DNA of 64,000 nt from Rhynchosporium graminicola (lineage: Eukaryota; Ascomycota; Leotiomycetes; Helotiales; Ploettnerulaceae), in the NCBI GenBank assembly GCA_900074885.1, contig FJUW01000002.1:248001-312000 (forward strand). The letters are read 5' to 3'. The notes below the pieces were generated by a model. It did no database searches, was not told where the DNA came from, and saw only the letters and a list, made by a program, of their open reading frames with translations. The first letter of the stretch is position 1. Every line of letters starts with the position of its first letter. A program made the position numbers and the translations under genes. Shown here in pieces: positions 49,403 to 61,703 of the stretch.

Positions 49403-52400
49403 ATGCCTTCCCACCTACCGTCAAGCTTTGCATCTGCAGCTGCCGGTTCTACTCGCGACACTCGAAATGGAAGAGGCGACGGTCGAGGAAGTGGGGATTG
49501 GTACGTCGCCTCCCTCGCCATTTTGGCTTTTCACAACCTCCATGACGTTGTGTGCCCTCGCAGCCGCTGATACCCTCGGTATGACTTCGAGCTAATCAAA
49601 CATTTCTACAGGAGTCGAAGAGAACAAAGACCAGTTAATGGTACCTTAACCCTACGACGTAACTCCCAAGCTCCATTTGCTCAATCAATTCAAGATGCTC
49701 CACCTCAAACACCCGGCCCTGAAACTTCAGGCTTGTCGCAACAGTCAAACCCGTACGATACGGCTTCTTCAGGATTCCGATACTCGAAGCAGGATATACT
49801 TGACCTTGTCTCCGCGCGGAAAGAGAATGGACAGTATAAAGATGTCTCGGCTCTTTACATGGGCGGCTGGGATCCAGACAATTCCAATGGCATGAATGGT
49901 CGTACCGGATGGGGCAAGACAGGCGATGGTAGAGACAATTATGGCCCAGAAGTTTGTTGGAACCGAAATGGAGATTCTCTTCCGATTTCACTGGAAGAGA
50001 TGTCGATCCTGGAAAAGACTGTTAGTCATTTTTCCAATGGTGGCTGGCGATGCGCTGACATGTACTAGCTTTTCTCTACCGATGTAAACTCCCCATTGAA
50101 GCCGCCACCGCAAAACTCCAATAAGGATCAGAATGCGCAAGGAACGGGTACTAATGGTCGCAAGACATCTGTCTCCCACGGGCAAAACTCCGGGGCATTT
50201 GGACTCTCATCACCGGTATCGAGCCGACCAAACACTAGACGGCAGTTGACTACCGACTCCGCTTTGCAATCTCCGTCTGGCGGAGGGCGCTTCTCCAGGG
50301 ACGAGCCTTCTCCATTCTTTAACCGCAAATTCGAGCCAAAGGATGGACAAGATGACCGTACCGAAGATTCACGACCAGGCTTGCCTTTCGGAGGCCTGAT
50401 TAGAAGCAACACTGCAGGTAGTGCTCTTGGAGGTGGACCTTCGTCTCCATGGGGTCCGTCGTCAGCTAATGTAGCAATGTCGCCAATGGGCAACTTTGGA
50501 AGTTTTGCGATTGGAGGTTCTGCGGCCAATCCACCAACCCCAATTGAGAAAAGACCTGCACTTGGACGAGGTGAAAGTCGCTTTGGACACTTGATGCCGA
50601 AGGAGAGTACAGAAGATTTGTCGAAGAGTTCAGATAGGCCATGGAGAGCTAGACAGCGGACTGACACAGACCCTTTTGAAGATGACGGCCTGACTGGTAG
50701 TGCTGCTCTGGGTGGAGGTCAAGACTCAAGCCCACCTTCCAACACTCAGCCGCGAGCTCCGGCCAGAGACACTCCCGTTCGAGGGAACTCGAGTGATTTT
50801 GGAATGTCAGAAGTGCCAGGCTTTTCTCAGCGTAGCCAAGCCCATCAAACGCCAGCACGTCACAATGAAAATGAGCCAATGAGTCCATCTGATACCAACC
50901 CATACCGCAGTCCTCCGGATGAGACGCATCATGCAGATGACTCAAGTTATGATGGCGAGCCTGTCCATCATAGCCGTGTGCAAAATCTGGGTGGAATCCC
51001 CGAACATGCTCCGAATACTTATGGAGGATTACCTCGTGTCTTCACAAACACATTTGATGGAAGCGATCGCAGTCAGACATCAAGCGCCGGAGCTACGAAA
51101 GGATTTCCACCTTTATCCGGACTCCCAAGTGGCTTCGGAGGCCTAGGAGGCTGGCCAACAAGTGGCAATCCTGTTGGGACTCCAGATCGTGAAAGACCAG
51201 CTTTTCCATCCAACGCGTTTGGTAGTTCAGTATTTGGCCCCATGGGAGAGCTTCAATCACCAAGCATTAGTATGAATAGCATGTTTGCTCCATCTGGTAA
51301 TGCCAGCGGGACAAATACTGTTGGTCGTGGCAGCAAGCTTGGATCTTTGTTTCCCGCAGCTATGCAAGCTCAAATGCAGAATGTGGACAACGAACAACAG
51401 CCAAGTGATGGTGGTGATATGCGACAAAGCAGTGCCTTTGGAGCTATCGGCAGAAACACGTTTCCTCCGCGGGAAACTGATAGTCCAATGCGGACAGGTC
51501 GACACCCCTTCGAAGACTTGTTCGTGTCTAATGAATCTTCTCGAAATCAAGGACCATTCTCTACATCAGAGAGCACTCAGGGACCAGCAACTTCATTCTC
51601 TCAACCTCCGTCCACTCAAGCCAACTACGTACAATCCCAAGCATCGTCCGACTCTGCATCCAACCAGCTTCCTGCCTCCCAGCAACGCATGATGGTGATG
51701 CCAGATAGAATGAGATGGGTATACCTTGATCCGCAAGGTAAGGTGCAAGGTCCTTGGTCAGGCTTGGAGATGCATGACTGGTACAAGGCTTCGTTCTTCA
51801 CTGCAGACCTTTCTGTGAAGAAAGTGGAGGACACAGATTTTGAGCCACTTGGCCAACTTATCAGGCGCATTGGAAACTCCCGCGAACCCTTCCTTGTCCC
51901 TCAAATCGGAATTCCTCACGGCCCTCCTACCTCGCAAGGCGCTGCATTTGCACCTGCTGCCGCTGGTCCTGGAAATGCTGTCCAGCCTGGCGCGGTCCAG
52001 CCACCATTCGCAAACTCATTTCCAAGCTTTGGTACAACCCTGACTGCTGAGCAACAAAACAATTTGGAGCGTCGCAAACAGGAAGAGCAGTTCTTGATGG
52101 CTCGTCAAAAGGAATTTTTAGCCCAGCAACAAGTGAATGCTAAACAGATGCAAATGGGCGGACTCCATCACCAGACCAGCGCCCATAGTCTTCAAAGTCA
52201 GCCTAGCTTCGGAAGCATGAATTCTCCTATTGGCATGCCCCAGCCTTCAATGCAGAACGTTTCGGCGTTCTACGACGGACCTCAAAGACAATTTCCTGCT
52301 CCGCCAACAGAAGGTATCGCATCCAGCTTTTTTCGTGAAGAAGAACTCGCGCGTCTATCGCTCCGCGATCGTCAACAGCTCTTCAATCCCGTGGCACCTG

Positions 52401-53960
52401 GCCCGCAGCAATCATCCCATGCCCAGCAGATAACCTCCCTCTTTGGTCCGAACTCCGAGGCCCAACGTCAGGCTGCCAGAATGGAGCAAGATGACCCATC
52501 TGGCTTTAACGCCCGTCTTCAGGAATTCCAGCAACTCAGAGCTCAACATGAGCTGGAGGAGACAAATCAAGCACATGGTGTTTCCGAACCAATTGGTCCA
52601 CCTCAACACCGAGAGCAGGAGCCAGTATATCATGATGAGATCGAGCCTGAACCAGAAGTCGATCAACCCCAGGAGCAGATCCTGTCCTTGACAGAGCAGG
52701 TTCAGAAGGCCAAGTCTGCCAAGCAATCACCTGTTGCTCCCGCTCAGCCAGATTCACCATGGGGCAAAGTCCCAACTACTGGTTTCCCTATGCCATTTCC
52801 TCCCCCACCTCAATCAATAACTCCGCTGCCTGCTCCTACTGCCCAGCGCGGTCGCTCTACGCTTCCTGATGCGTTAAATGTGGAAGCTAGATCGCGCTCT
52901 GAAACCCCAGAAGTCGTCAGTGCCACTCCTTCTCTCGCTCCGTGGGCGAAAGAATCAACCGAGGGAGCAAGAGGCCCATCTTTGAAGGAAATTCAGGAGG
53001 CAGAAGCAAAGAAAGCTGCCAAAGCTGAAGAGATTGCTGCAGCCCAGCGTCGTGCGAACTACGAGCAGGAGCTGAAGATGCTCACCAATGTCGGAAATGC
53101 TCCTGCTCCTGGCCTGCCAACATCTTCTACTTGGGGTAAAAGCGCTTCGCCAGCAACCCCCACCAATGCTCCATCTGCATGGGCAAAACCTGCTACCAAG
53201 GTTCAAAATGCGACTAGCTCTGCTGCCTCAAAGAAGACCCTTGCAGATATCCAGAAAGAAGAAGAGTCCCGAAAGCAGAAGGCTGCCGCTGCAGTTCTTG
53301 CGGCTCAGCCAGCTGTGTCAGCTGGTAAGCGATATGCTGATCTAGCAAGTAAGGCTACAGCTTCTGGACCTGTTGTAGGCTCACCCTGGTCTACTGTTGG
53401 AGCTGGTGGTAAGGTTCGAATTCCTACCGGACCTGCCGTATCGGCGCCTCAACCGACTCGAGCTGTAAGCAATGCCAGTGTCGCTGCATCTGCACCCCGT
53501 ACCACAAAACCAGCAGTCGCTACCCGCAACACTACTGGGCCGATTGGTGCTAATGCGGCCAAGGATGAATTTACCAAATGGGCAAAGGCAACTTTGACGA
53601 ATGGGCTGAATTCAGATATTAATGGTACGCTCTCCTGGGTCTGTCTTCAGACCATCTACTAATTAATTTACAGTGGATACCTTTGTAAACATGCTCATGA
53701 CATTCCCTGCCGAGGCAGGTCTTATCGCTGATAGCATTTACGCCAACTCCAAGCTAATGAATGGCAACGATTTTGCTGTCGAGTATCTCCGTCGCCGTGG
53801 TCTTTCTGAGAAGGGAATTGTCGAGCCTGCCAACAACGGGTCTGGCTTCTCGGGCGACAAGTCTGGAGGATGGAGCGAGGTTGCTAAGAAAGGTCCAATC
53901 AAGGAAGAGCCTACTGCAGGCTTTAAGGTTGTCCCAAACAAGAAAAAAGGACGCAAGTGA
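49403..53960 (+). CDS. GYF-domain protein (Smy2/Syh1-like)
   Basis: Four exons (49403-49500, 49612-50020, 50069-53624, 53674-53960) give about 1449 aa with exact phases. The GYF domain is clear around 51710-51890: RWVYLDPQGKVQGPWSGLEM, then HDWYKASFFTADLSVKK, binding proline-rich ligands. N-terminal blocks include FRYSKQDILDLVSARKENG, a motif of the 4EHP/GIGYF type region, and WGKTGDGRDNYGPEVCW. The middle is low-complexity; a Gln/Glu-rich coiled coil follows (about 52050-52150 and 52950-53090). A conserved C-terminal helical segment spans the last intron (VDTFVNMLMTFPAEAGLIADSIY). Relatives Smy2/Syh1 in yeast and GIGYF in animals act in translation repression and ribosome-collision responses. 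Confidence 0.93.
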
Positions 53961-54409
53961 ATGGATGTACAGTCTATGTATGAATACACGGGTAGAGGTT
54001 TAGCATAGCCGGATTGTCTAGCACAGTGGGGTGTGCATCCCCGTACGTATCTCAGCGAGCGTAGTTGAATGCCTGAACTGTATAGTTGTGTTTTTTCTGA
54101 TCTTCGTTAATCTTAACATTCAATCTATTGGTATTGCACTATAGTATTTTGCTGTGACAAGACAAAGTCGCCGACGTCAGGTTTCACGGATAAATATGAG
54201 ATCACACTTTACATTTGAGATGAGGATTCCAGATGAGGTTCAAAGCTATCCGTGAATATGTGCTTATTAGCTCACAAGCTGAAGAAAGCAGCAAGTCGCT
54301 TCCAGATAAATTGCTGACAAAGCAATGAACCTCGCCAAATTTTGAGATTTTCACAAAACTTTGAGCACAAAAACAACAACCTGAATAAATCCATCACAAC
54401 AAAATCAGA
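53961..54409. other. Intergenic spacer and promoter of the TPR gene
   Basis: About 450 bp; 3' flank of the GYF gene and promoter of the next gene on the same strand. A-rich leader (caaaaacaacaacc) just before the start at 54410. No gene seen. Confidence 0.5.
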
Positions 54410-57316
54410 ATGTCTCGAAGTCAAAGTCCGCTTGAGAAACATAGCCTCGATTCTCTGCTATTCAATCTCGAGTCCTTGAAGAATCATACAGAGCTTGCGG
54501 AAGTAGTGTCTCAGTACCTAGAGGGCAATTACAAAGCTGTTCTCCGAAGCGTAACGTCACAAAAGTTATACAATGAACTCGTCGAGACGGCCTCGCTGCC
54601 TCGAAAGCAACAAAAATCTGCGCTGCAAGATGCAGGACTAGGAAACCAAGGAGGAATAGTGCAAGCATTGCTCATTGGATTAGCTGCTTTCAATGCTTTT
54701 CTCCAGGCCAATGTCACGGGACCGCCGCTAGATTTTGCGGAGGTGTTCCCGAAGAACGGACATGGCAACGAAGTCAAAGAGCAGTGCTTGAGAAGTTTAG
54801 ATGTGGATGGTGTTTCTGTCTATCAGCATATACCATACGTGGAACTGTTCTGTCTGGCGAAGTTTATCTTCACAGTCTATTTCCCACAAAGTAAGGAGTC
54901 AACTTTCAGCGATTCGAAATGGATGCGGTTCAGGATCAATGCTTATCATCAGAGACTCTTGTCTGGCGTTTCTGGCTCAAGGCTGAGCGATTCTACGGTC
55001 TTGCAGGATGCGATCGACAAAGACTTGAAAGATTTGGAAGAAGAGGTTCTGTGTGATAAATCGACATTTTCAACGGAGGCCAAGGTGCAGTTCTTGTTAG
55101 AGAAGGCGCAAGTCTATGTTCTTCAGGGTCTTGATATCAAGGCGAGAGAGAATGTGAACTTGGCTAAAACGGTTTCTGGGTTCAGTTATGCTTTGTCAGG
55201 GGCATTAGGGAAGAGGACGAAATTTCAACAGAATGATCTTTCGCAGCTCGTTGTCTTTGCGAAGAGTCATGAACACGATGCTTCGCCAGAGGCGTTTTCC
55301 AAGGATCTCAAGGAAAGCACAATTTCCAATGGGGATTCTACCAAACCTGAGACCTTACAATTGAACGATGATACCCTTCTTGAATCCATCGAATTCACCA
55401 CCGACAAAGTAAATCCCACAAATCTACCTTCAGAGCTAGCAGGTCTACAACCAAACAACCAGCCACAGCTCCAGCCTCTGGATCAAATCACACTCCTCAC
55501 AGAGGCGACTATCAAAGATACATTTCTCCCACTGGACAAGCTAAATAGTGAAGAAATCCTCCCTTTTGCCCTTCGCGTCCTGTCAGACAAACCTACCAAC
55601 TGGCAAATATACACACAAGCCCTCCTAGTACGAAGTCGAATTGAGTCTCACCGCTCCAGAACACAAGAACGAAGTATCCTGCAGCTTCAAGTCATTGTCG
55701 ACCAGATCATTGCCGATACCCAAGAAGAGCCCTCGTCAGACACAAGCGAAGTCCCAGAAATCCGCGTCACGCAGTTCATGCCACGAGCTAAAGCTTCGGA
55801 ATCTGCACCCATCGCAGAGCGTCTACGATATATTTACCAGCTCAACACGCCCACCAGATGGGAACTTGAGACTGAGTTAGCATATGCTTGGTCAGGAGCA
55901 GGGAGTTTCGTATCCGCGCTCGAGATATTTAAACGTTTAAAGCTTTGGGCCGAAGTAGCGCTCTGCTATCACACTGTTGGTCAAGAAGAAAAAGCACGTC
56001 AGGTCATCCGTCAACAGCTGTATTACTCCTCCAAAGGCCCCGAGATGGATGAGTTTCACATTGATGCACCTGAACTCGTGGCCGAGAACTGGGAAGGCGA
56101 TATGCGTCCCACGCCTGCTCATGCGCCACGTCTATGGTGCATACTAGGCGACCTTGAGAATGATCCAACATGCTGGCTTCGAGCATGGGAGATTTCTAAA
56201 CACAGGTATGCGCGAGCACAACGTAGTCTGGGAGAATACTACGTCAAGAATGGGAAGCTTGAAGAGGCTCGCGATGCATATATGCAAGCGACAATCGTCA
56301 ACAGACAAAACAATGACTCCTGGTCACGTCTCGGAGATCTCGACCTCCGAGTTGGGAATTGGGATGGAGCTATCATCGCCTTCCAGCAAAGCATCATGAT
56401 CGACGACACAGACGCAAAAACCTATTCGAATCTCGGCTCCGCCCTCCTCTCCAAACACAAGGAGCTCCTTACCTTGGAAAAAGCAGCAGCCAAAGACGCC
56501 ATCCTGCCCTCTTCGTCCTCGACCAAAGACGTCGATTCCGATTCTGAAGAAGTCTCGTTCTCCAAGAAAGATAATAGACAGGATCCCAAAGTCATCCTCA
56601 ATCAAGCTCTCCAAGCTTACAAGCGTGGCGCCGCAATCGCACATTCCAACTGGCAAATCTATGACAACGTCATCACAATCGCCATGCGTCTCTCTCCGCC
56701 ATCTTTCCCTGACATCCTCACAGGCTTACGAGCCATGTTAAGGATCCGGGCTCCATCTCTAGGCGAATATGCTATCGACGTCGATATTCTGCGCGCGCTC
56801 GTCGCCGAAGTGACGACTTCCGATCGCGACACACCGAGTTCCTATCCCGGCGAATCAGCCGCCGAAAGTAACGGCAAGTACATCCCTCCTCGAGGCACCC
56901 TGGGGAGGGCACTGATCGCTATGCTAGACACCGAAATTGTACCTCTGATTACCAAAAGAGGAGAATTATGGGTGTTAGTCGAGAAGATCCGGTTCTGGCA
57001 GCGGGATTACGAGGGTGCGTTGAGGTGTGCGGAGAGAGGTTGGAGATTGGTTATGAGTGCGGCGGAGGCGGAGTGGTTGGTGCAGAAGGAGGCTTGGAAG
57101 GCGGTCGTGGATGTTACGGATAATCTTGTTAGTGCCTATGAGAATTATGGGGGGATGGAGAGGTTCGGCGGTGGGGAGGGCGAGGAGGTTGAGAAGGGAT
57201 GGAGGGGGAAGGCGAGGAGTGCGGTTAGAGGCGTGATGGCGAAGGCGAGGGATGCTTGGGAGGGGAGTGAGGATTGGGCGGTGTTAGAGGGGAGGTTGGA
57301 AGAGTTGAAGGTTTAG
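54410..57316 (+). CDS. TPR protein, TTC27/Emw1 family
   Basis: Intronless, 968 aa, near the usual length of fungal Emw1. The N-terminal half is helical without obvious motifs. TPR repeats fill the C-terminal half: LAYAWSGAGSFVSALEIFKRL, AEVALCYHTVGQEEKARQVI, RAQRSLGEYYVKNGKLEEA, WSRLGDLDLRVGNWDGAIIAF and TYSNLGSALLSKHKELLTL. A Lys/Asp/Ser-rich loop (SSSSTKDVDSDSEE) interrupts the repeats, as in relatives. Yeast Emw1 is essential and affects cell-wall integrity; human TTC27 is linked to assembly of large complexes. The 3' end is unusually GC-rich with many GAGG words compared with the 5' half, but the frame stays consistent. Confidence 0.9.
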   Translation: MSRSQSPLEKHSLDSLLFNLESLKNHTELAEVVSQYLEGNYKAVLRSVTSQKLYNELVETASLPRKQQKSALQDAGLGNQGGIVQALLIGLAAFNAFLQANVTGPPLDFAEVFPKNGHGNEVKEQCLRSLDVDGVSVYQHIPYVELFCLAKFIFTVYFPQSKESTFSDSKWMRFRINAYHQRLLSGVSGSRLSDSTVLQDAIDKDLKDLEEEVLCDKSTFSTEAKVQFLLEKAQVYVLQGLDIKARENVNLAKTVSGFSYALSGALGKRTKFQQNDLSQLVVFAKSHEHDASPEAFSKDLKESTISNGDSTKPETLQLNDDTLLESIEFTTDKVNPTNLPSELAGLQPNNQPQLQPLDQITLLTEATIKDTFLPLDKLNSEEILPFALRVLSDKPTNWQIYTQALLVRSRIESHRSRTQERSILQLQVIVDQIIADTQEEPSSDTSEVPEIRVTQFMPRAKASESAPIAERLRYIYQLNTPTRWELETELAYAWSGAGSFVSALEIFKRLKLWAEVALCYHTVGQEEKARQVIRQQLYYSSKGPEMDEFHIDAPELVAENWEGDMRPTPAHAPRLWCILGDLENDPTCWLRAWEISKHRYARAQRSLGEYYVKNGKLEEARDAYMQATIVNRQNNDSWSRLGDLDLRVGNWDGAIIAFQQSIMIDDTDAKTYSNLGSALLSKHKELLTLEKAAAKDAILPSSSSTKDVDSDSEEVSFSKKDNRQDPKVILNQALQAYKRGAAIAHSNWQIYDNVITIAMRLSPPSFPDILTGLRAMLRIRAPSLGEYAIDVDILRALVAEVTTSDRDTPSSYPGESAAESNGKYIPPRGTLGRALIAMLDTEIVPLITKRGELWVLVEKIRFWQRDYEGALRCAERGWRLVMSAAEAEWLVQKEAWKAVVDVTDNLVSAYENYGGMERFGGGEGEEVEKGWRGKARSAVRGVMAKARDAWEGSEDWAVLEGRLEELKV

Positions 57317-57657
57317 ATGGTTCCGCAGAGTGAATAGGGTTGAACAATTCCTATTGGATTGTGCCAAAATATACACTGAATTTGAAGCTTTCAGCTAAGA
57401 TACGCAAGCGAGACTAATAACATTCATGTCGGGCCGACGAGGAATAACCAGGTGTGTTGAATCAGCTCGCAACTCAATGCTTTCATCACAAAAAGCGACA
57501 GGAATTCACCAGGTTGATGCTTTCAAGTGGTGGGGCATGATATTGATGACTTCACTGAATAGATACTCTATGTAAGTAGGATAGCTATGACATCCCTAAA
57601 GTCCTCCCCTCGAGACGAATTTATCCAGCCAGAAGGTACATGTGCTTGACATATAGG

Positions 57658-57680
57658 TATATATATATATATATATATAT
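57658..57680. repeat. (TA)n microsatellite
   Basis: About eleven uninterrupted TA units in the spacer between the TPR gene and the ornithine monooxygenase 3' end; likely length-polymorphic. Confidence 0.9.
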
Positions 57681-57823
57681 GTCTCTCTATATGTAAATCG
57701 ATGGTGTCAAAAGCTTGATTTAAAACTGGGCTAGTCTGCTACAAGACGGCAAAATATGCAACAACGCTAAACGCCAAAAGAAGTCCCAAATCTCTCGTGC
57801 TCGCTCACAACTAGGGGGCTTTC

Positions 57824-59418
57824 TTACGACTTAACGTCCTCACCAAACAAACTCTCCACTAACTCACCACCTCTGACCGACAAAATCGACAGCAGTGTAT
57901 CGCTCAACTACAGCACCGCATCGATCAGCCGAGCACACAGCCTCCACGCTAAAGGCAGGAGGAACTTACACCATGCGTCTTCTCATTACAACCCTGCAAC
58001 CACACACCGGCGCTCTCATCCACAACTCCCTCTTGGAACTTAACCCTGTAATCCCTTCCGACATGCCACTTTCCCCCGCCCGGTAGAAGATCTTTGACTT
58101 CGCTTAACATTTCTTCGTGCGCATTCCTCGTGTAGCCAGTTGCGGTGAAGACGTAATCGACCTCTAAATCCTCTTCTTCACCTGGAATACGCTTGCTCTC
58201 GATACTATCGGCTAGTTTGAGTATGACGCTTGAATTGGAGGTTTGCAAAGCGGAGAGGACTGCTCGGTTGGAGATTATTTGGGCAGGGTAGGGTGAGGAT
58301 GAGGAGTGCGTGAGACGTTGCATGTAGATTTTCTCGTAGATATGCTCGAGGAGCGTTAAGCGGACGACGCCGTAGTTGGTTCCTCTGTCGAGGGCAAGAG
58401 CTGCGGTTCGCTCATCATCCGGCTGAGAATAGATGCCATCTACACGGTCTGGGTCGAAAATCTCGTTTACACTGTGGTACTGTTAGCCGAAGGCACAGCC
58501 TTGTATTGTGAACGGGAAGGAGACAACTTACAAAGGACTGTCATCGCTCGGTCTCAAATTCGCACCCTTGATGATAAGCCTCACACTCGCACCCGGAAAC
58601 CTCGTCCACAAATCATTGAAGATCTCAGCAGCGCTCTGTCCACCACCCACAACCGCAAATCTCAATTTCCTCCCTTCTTCTATCTCTTGAATCCGTCCGA
58701 CCGTGTGGCCGTATTGAGAAGAATGAGCTACATGCTTGATACCTCTCATGTTCTGAGGAATGACCGGCCGACCACCAACAGCAACGACAACATGTCTAGC
58801 TCTCCTTGTCACCAAATCACCACTCTCAAACCGAGCAATCACATCCCAACTCGTGACCCGGCCAAGCTTGTTCTTCTCTGCCACAACCACACTTTCAACA
58901 GCCATACCATAAGCGACGTTTCCCTCGCGCTCGAAATGAGCTGCGCACCAACGGAGGTAATCTTCATACTCCAATCTCGACGGTAGAAAAGTTCCTAAGT
59001 TGATGAACTGGTTCAGTCGGCCTTGATCGAAGAGGTAGTTCAAGAACGTGAATTTCGACCGTGGGTTTCGCGGCGTGGCTAGGTCCTTGAGGAACGAGAT
59101 CTGCATCTTTGCACCGGGGAGTTGCATGCCTGCGTGCCAGGCAAATCTAGCCTGCTTCTCGAGGAAGAGGGCTTTGGGCGAGGGAGTGATGGCGGCGTCA
59201 TGTAGGGCGATGGCTATGGCTAAGGAGGCGGGGCCAAATCCGACGCATATGAGGTCGAGTACCTCGGAAGAGGAGGATAGTGGTGTAGTGGAGGTTGAGT
59301 GCCTATTGGTGTGTCCATTCAGATGTACGCCATTTAGCGGCCTGTTGAAGGATGAATCTCCGTTTGAAAGTTCCTCTTCTATATTTTCGAAAGGTGTACT
59401 AACTGCTGAAGGCGACAT
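57824..59418 (-). CDS. sidA: L-ornithine N5-monooxygenase (siderophore biosynthesis)
   Basis: Three exons (59418-58532, 58471-57970, 57907-57824) encode about 490 aa with exact phases. The FAD motif is ICVGFGPASLAIAIAL. The substrate region is HAGMQLPGAKMQISFLKDLATPRNP. The NADPH motif is FAVVGGGQSAAEIF, and the late motif is FTATGYTRNAHE. The last small exon encodes LSDTLLSILSVRGGELV, the typical SidA C-terminus. The enzyme hydroxylates ornithine at N5 with NADPH and O2, the committed step of all hydroxamate siderophores (ferricrocin, fusarinines, coprogen). The N-terminal ~50 residues are variable and Ser-rich. It is divergent from the NRPS gene starting at 62055 with GATA sites between, so iron repression is expected. 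An upstream in-frame ATG at 59451 is an alternative start. Confidence 0.96.
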
Positions 59419-60639
59419 TGTGTTGTATCTATCGCGACGACAAGGTTCCAAAGCTCAAAAGAAACGTGACCAACAATAGAGGTACCAAAATAAATGTTTA
59501 TTTATGTCGTGAATCGTTGCAAATGATTATGTTTAGATACTCGTTTCTCCCTTGAAATGTAGATATCAAAAAGTAGAAACACTACATGAGTTTATCAGGA
59601 CTGCTTTTCACAGACTCGAGGAGTCTAGATTTTGTCTTTAGCCTTTATCCTACCAGTCTTAACAAGCACCTACCTCTATATGATCACTTGAAGAGCTTGG
59701 GGGTAAGATGTGAAATCAATTCGATCTAATTGGTAGTGTCCAGCTTGACGTTGGCCCGATATGGGGGTTGATGACAGATGCTCTTTCGATCGCCGCTGAT
59801 TCGTCGATTCGCAGCCAGATGGAGCAGCAATCACAAACTAGGGCGAGCGTAACCGAGATCGATGTGTGTGATGATAGAACTCCCATTCGAGGAATCAAGT
59901 GGTGATATCGTAGCAGAGAAATTTGTTTTTGATATGCAATAGTGATGAATATTGTGCGTGCACAATGATGGTCTATCTTCATTGTTGTTTTTCCCCCTAG
60001 GTATTGGTAGCCGATATGCCATTGACTGTCGAAGGGCCGGCGACAGAGCTTATTTCGACAGCTGTCACTTCGTTAGGCTTTTCGGATCCAACCCGAGATT
60101 TGATCATTGCTCCAATTCTCGTGTTGATGTTCCTCTAAAGTGGCTTTGCGGAGAGTAAGTAGTAAGGTCTTGAACCTTAGTATAAACCTATCTATCTAGA
60201 CCGGAGAAACGAGGTCCTTCCATACCGGCCATGCGTACTGGTACGCAATCCTACAGCGTGCCCTTTTTAACGTAGGCTTGCGAATAGCCACTACCCAGAT
60301 GAACTTGAGACTCGAGAGTGGCATCTAGTTCCGCGGCCGACCAATGCAGCGCTTTCTTCGCCTGAAGCGGCTCACTCAAACACTACACCACGCCCACGCC
60401 AACTTGATATCAGCTGTTGATTCGTTGACAGTCAGACTACACCACGTTGCATGTGCGGTGCATCATGACGCCGAGATTGAGCTGGATATCCCGTCGTTCT
60501 GGAGTTGTGATTTGATGAAAACAACTACCCTGCTTCCTTCCATCCCTCGGCACGAAGTAAGTGGATCATCGAACTTATTACCCATGCAAGCGTAACCGCC
60601 CGTTCAGGTTTAGATCGATTTCCAGAACGCCAAGATGTT

Positions 60640-60648
60640 TTATCTGAT
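60640..60648 (-). promoter_or_regulatory. SREA/Urbs1-type GATA site ATCAGATAA
   Basis: TTATCTGAT on the plus strand is the reverse complement of ATCAGATAA, an exact match to ATCWGATAA, the consensus bound by the iron-sensing GATA repressors SreA (Aspergillus) and Urbs1 (Ustilago). It lies about 1.2 kb from sidA and 1.4 kb from the NRPS start. A CGATAA core follows at 60652. Confidence 0.6.
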
Positions 60649-60802
60649 CCGCGATAAGCGGGACGGGGCTGGGGTCGGAACATTGGAGCCAGCAAGCAGA
60701 CGTGTGTCAGATGGTTGCAGGCTTGCAGTCGCCGTAAGTCGGACAAGGGTCTGGAGTCTAGAGTTTGAACAGGGCTACAGTACAGTACAGTACAGGGCTT
60801 AG

Positions 60803-60811
60803 ATCTGATAA
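60803..60811 (+). promoter_or_regulatory. SREA/Urbs1-type GATA site ATCTGATAA
   Basis: Second exact match to ATCWGATAA, 155 bp from the first and in opposite orientation, near the midpoint between the two divergent siderophore genes. By family knowledge such sites mediate repression in iron-replete cells. Confidence 0.6.
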
Positions 60812-61694
60812 GATTGTGATGAATGGATGGATGTGCAGAATCTTCCCTGCGGAGTCGACTAGTCATGGCCTGTGCGTCTGTGGTTTGCCTGGCTGCAGAT
60901 ACCTTCTTACCTACCGATAAACGCCCCGAGGTTTTCCAGAAATTGAGAGGTTCCATCTGGTATTCAAGGACTGATTGTGACTTGATAGATAGACGACGAC
61001 GTTGAATGACGAGCGAGACCTGTTCAAAAGGTCATGCGATAAGCCATTGCTTACAGAGGTTACTTGGGGTATTTTACTCCCGCCATCGACCAGGGTGGAA
61101 TACCTAACTAGGTACCTACATGGAAGTAAGTAAGTATATTCCTGTGTGGCCCAGAATACCACGGATGTAGCTTTCTGGTCCTCTCGGATGCTTGGGATCA
61201 CTCCAAGGCAGAGAGAGAGAGATTCCTTTACAATATTTCTACCCATCTCTCAAGCCTCTGCTTGGCAAGATTTATTCCCGTAGCTTGGAGCTCATAGTAT
61301 AATAATACTCATCAGTGCTCGCTCGATAGGTCAAATGGTTAGCAATCATTCATTCATTCATTCATGTTGCTACGGTTGACCAGCATGCCACAAGCCAGCA
61401 GTGACCATCTGCCCTGCCCACGTAGCGGCCGGCCCCCTTGAGAATCATCGACATCAGCAACTCAGCGCGCCCCGACGGACCAGCCCCTGCCTGTATACTA
61501 TTGTAGGCACGTATTCGTCGCCCAGTACGGAATGCGTCACGAAGATACGGCGGGGCCGATGCTCATCTACGGAGACAGGACAGGGCGAGCAGAGTGACCC
61601 AGGCCAGGCCCCCGATGCTCGTTCTCCGTCCGTACTTCCGTACCAGGAAAACACTATACAGTCACAACTACTACTCTGTGAGACGACCATCACG

Positions 61695-61703
61695 ATCAGA
61701 TAG
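61695..61703 (+). promoter_or_regulatory. Near-consensus GATA site ATCAGATAG
   Basis: Eight of nine bases match ATCWGATAA (last base G). Located about 350 bp before the NRPS start codon, a more usual promoter distance than the two exact sites. Confidence 0.35.

Noticed and set aside
53400..53420. ggttcgaatt, resembling a tRNA B box
   Set aside because: Lies inside the GYF-protein coding frame with no A box or cloverleaf around it; no tRNA found elsewhere in the window.
57658..57680. TA run considered as part of a transposon end
   Set aside because: No terminal inverted repeats or transposase nearby; simple microsatellite.
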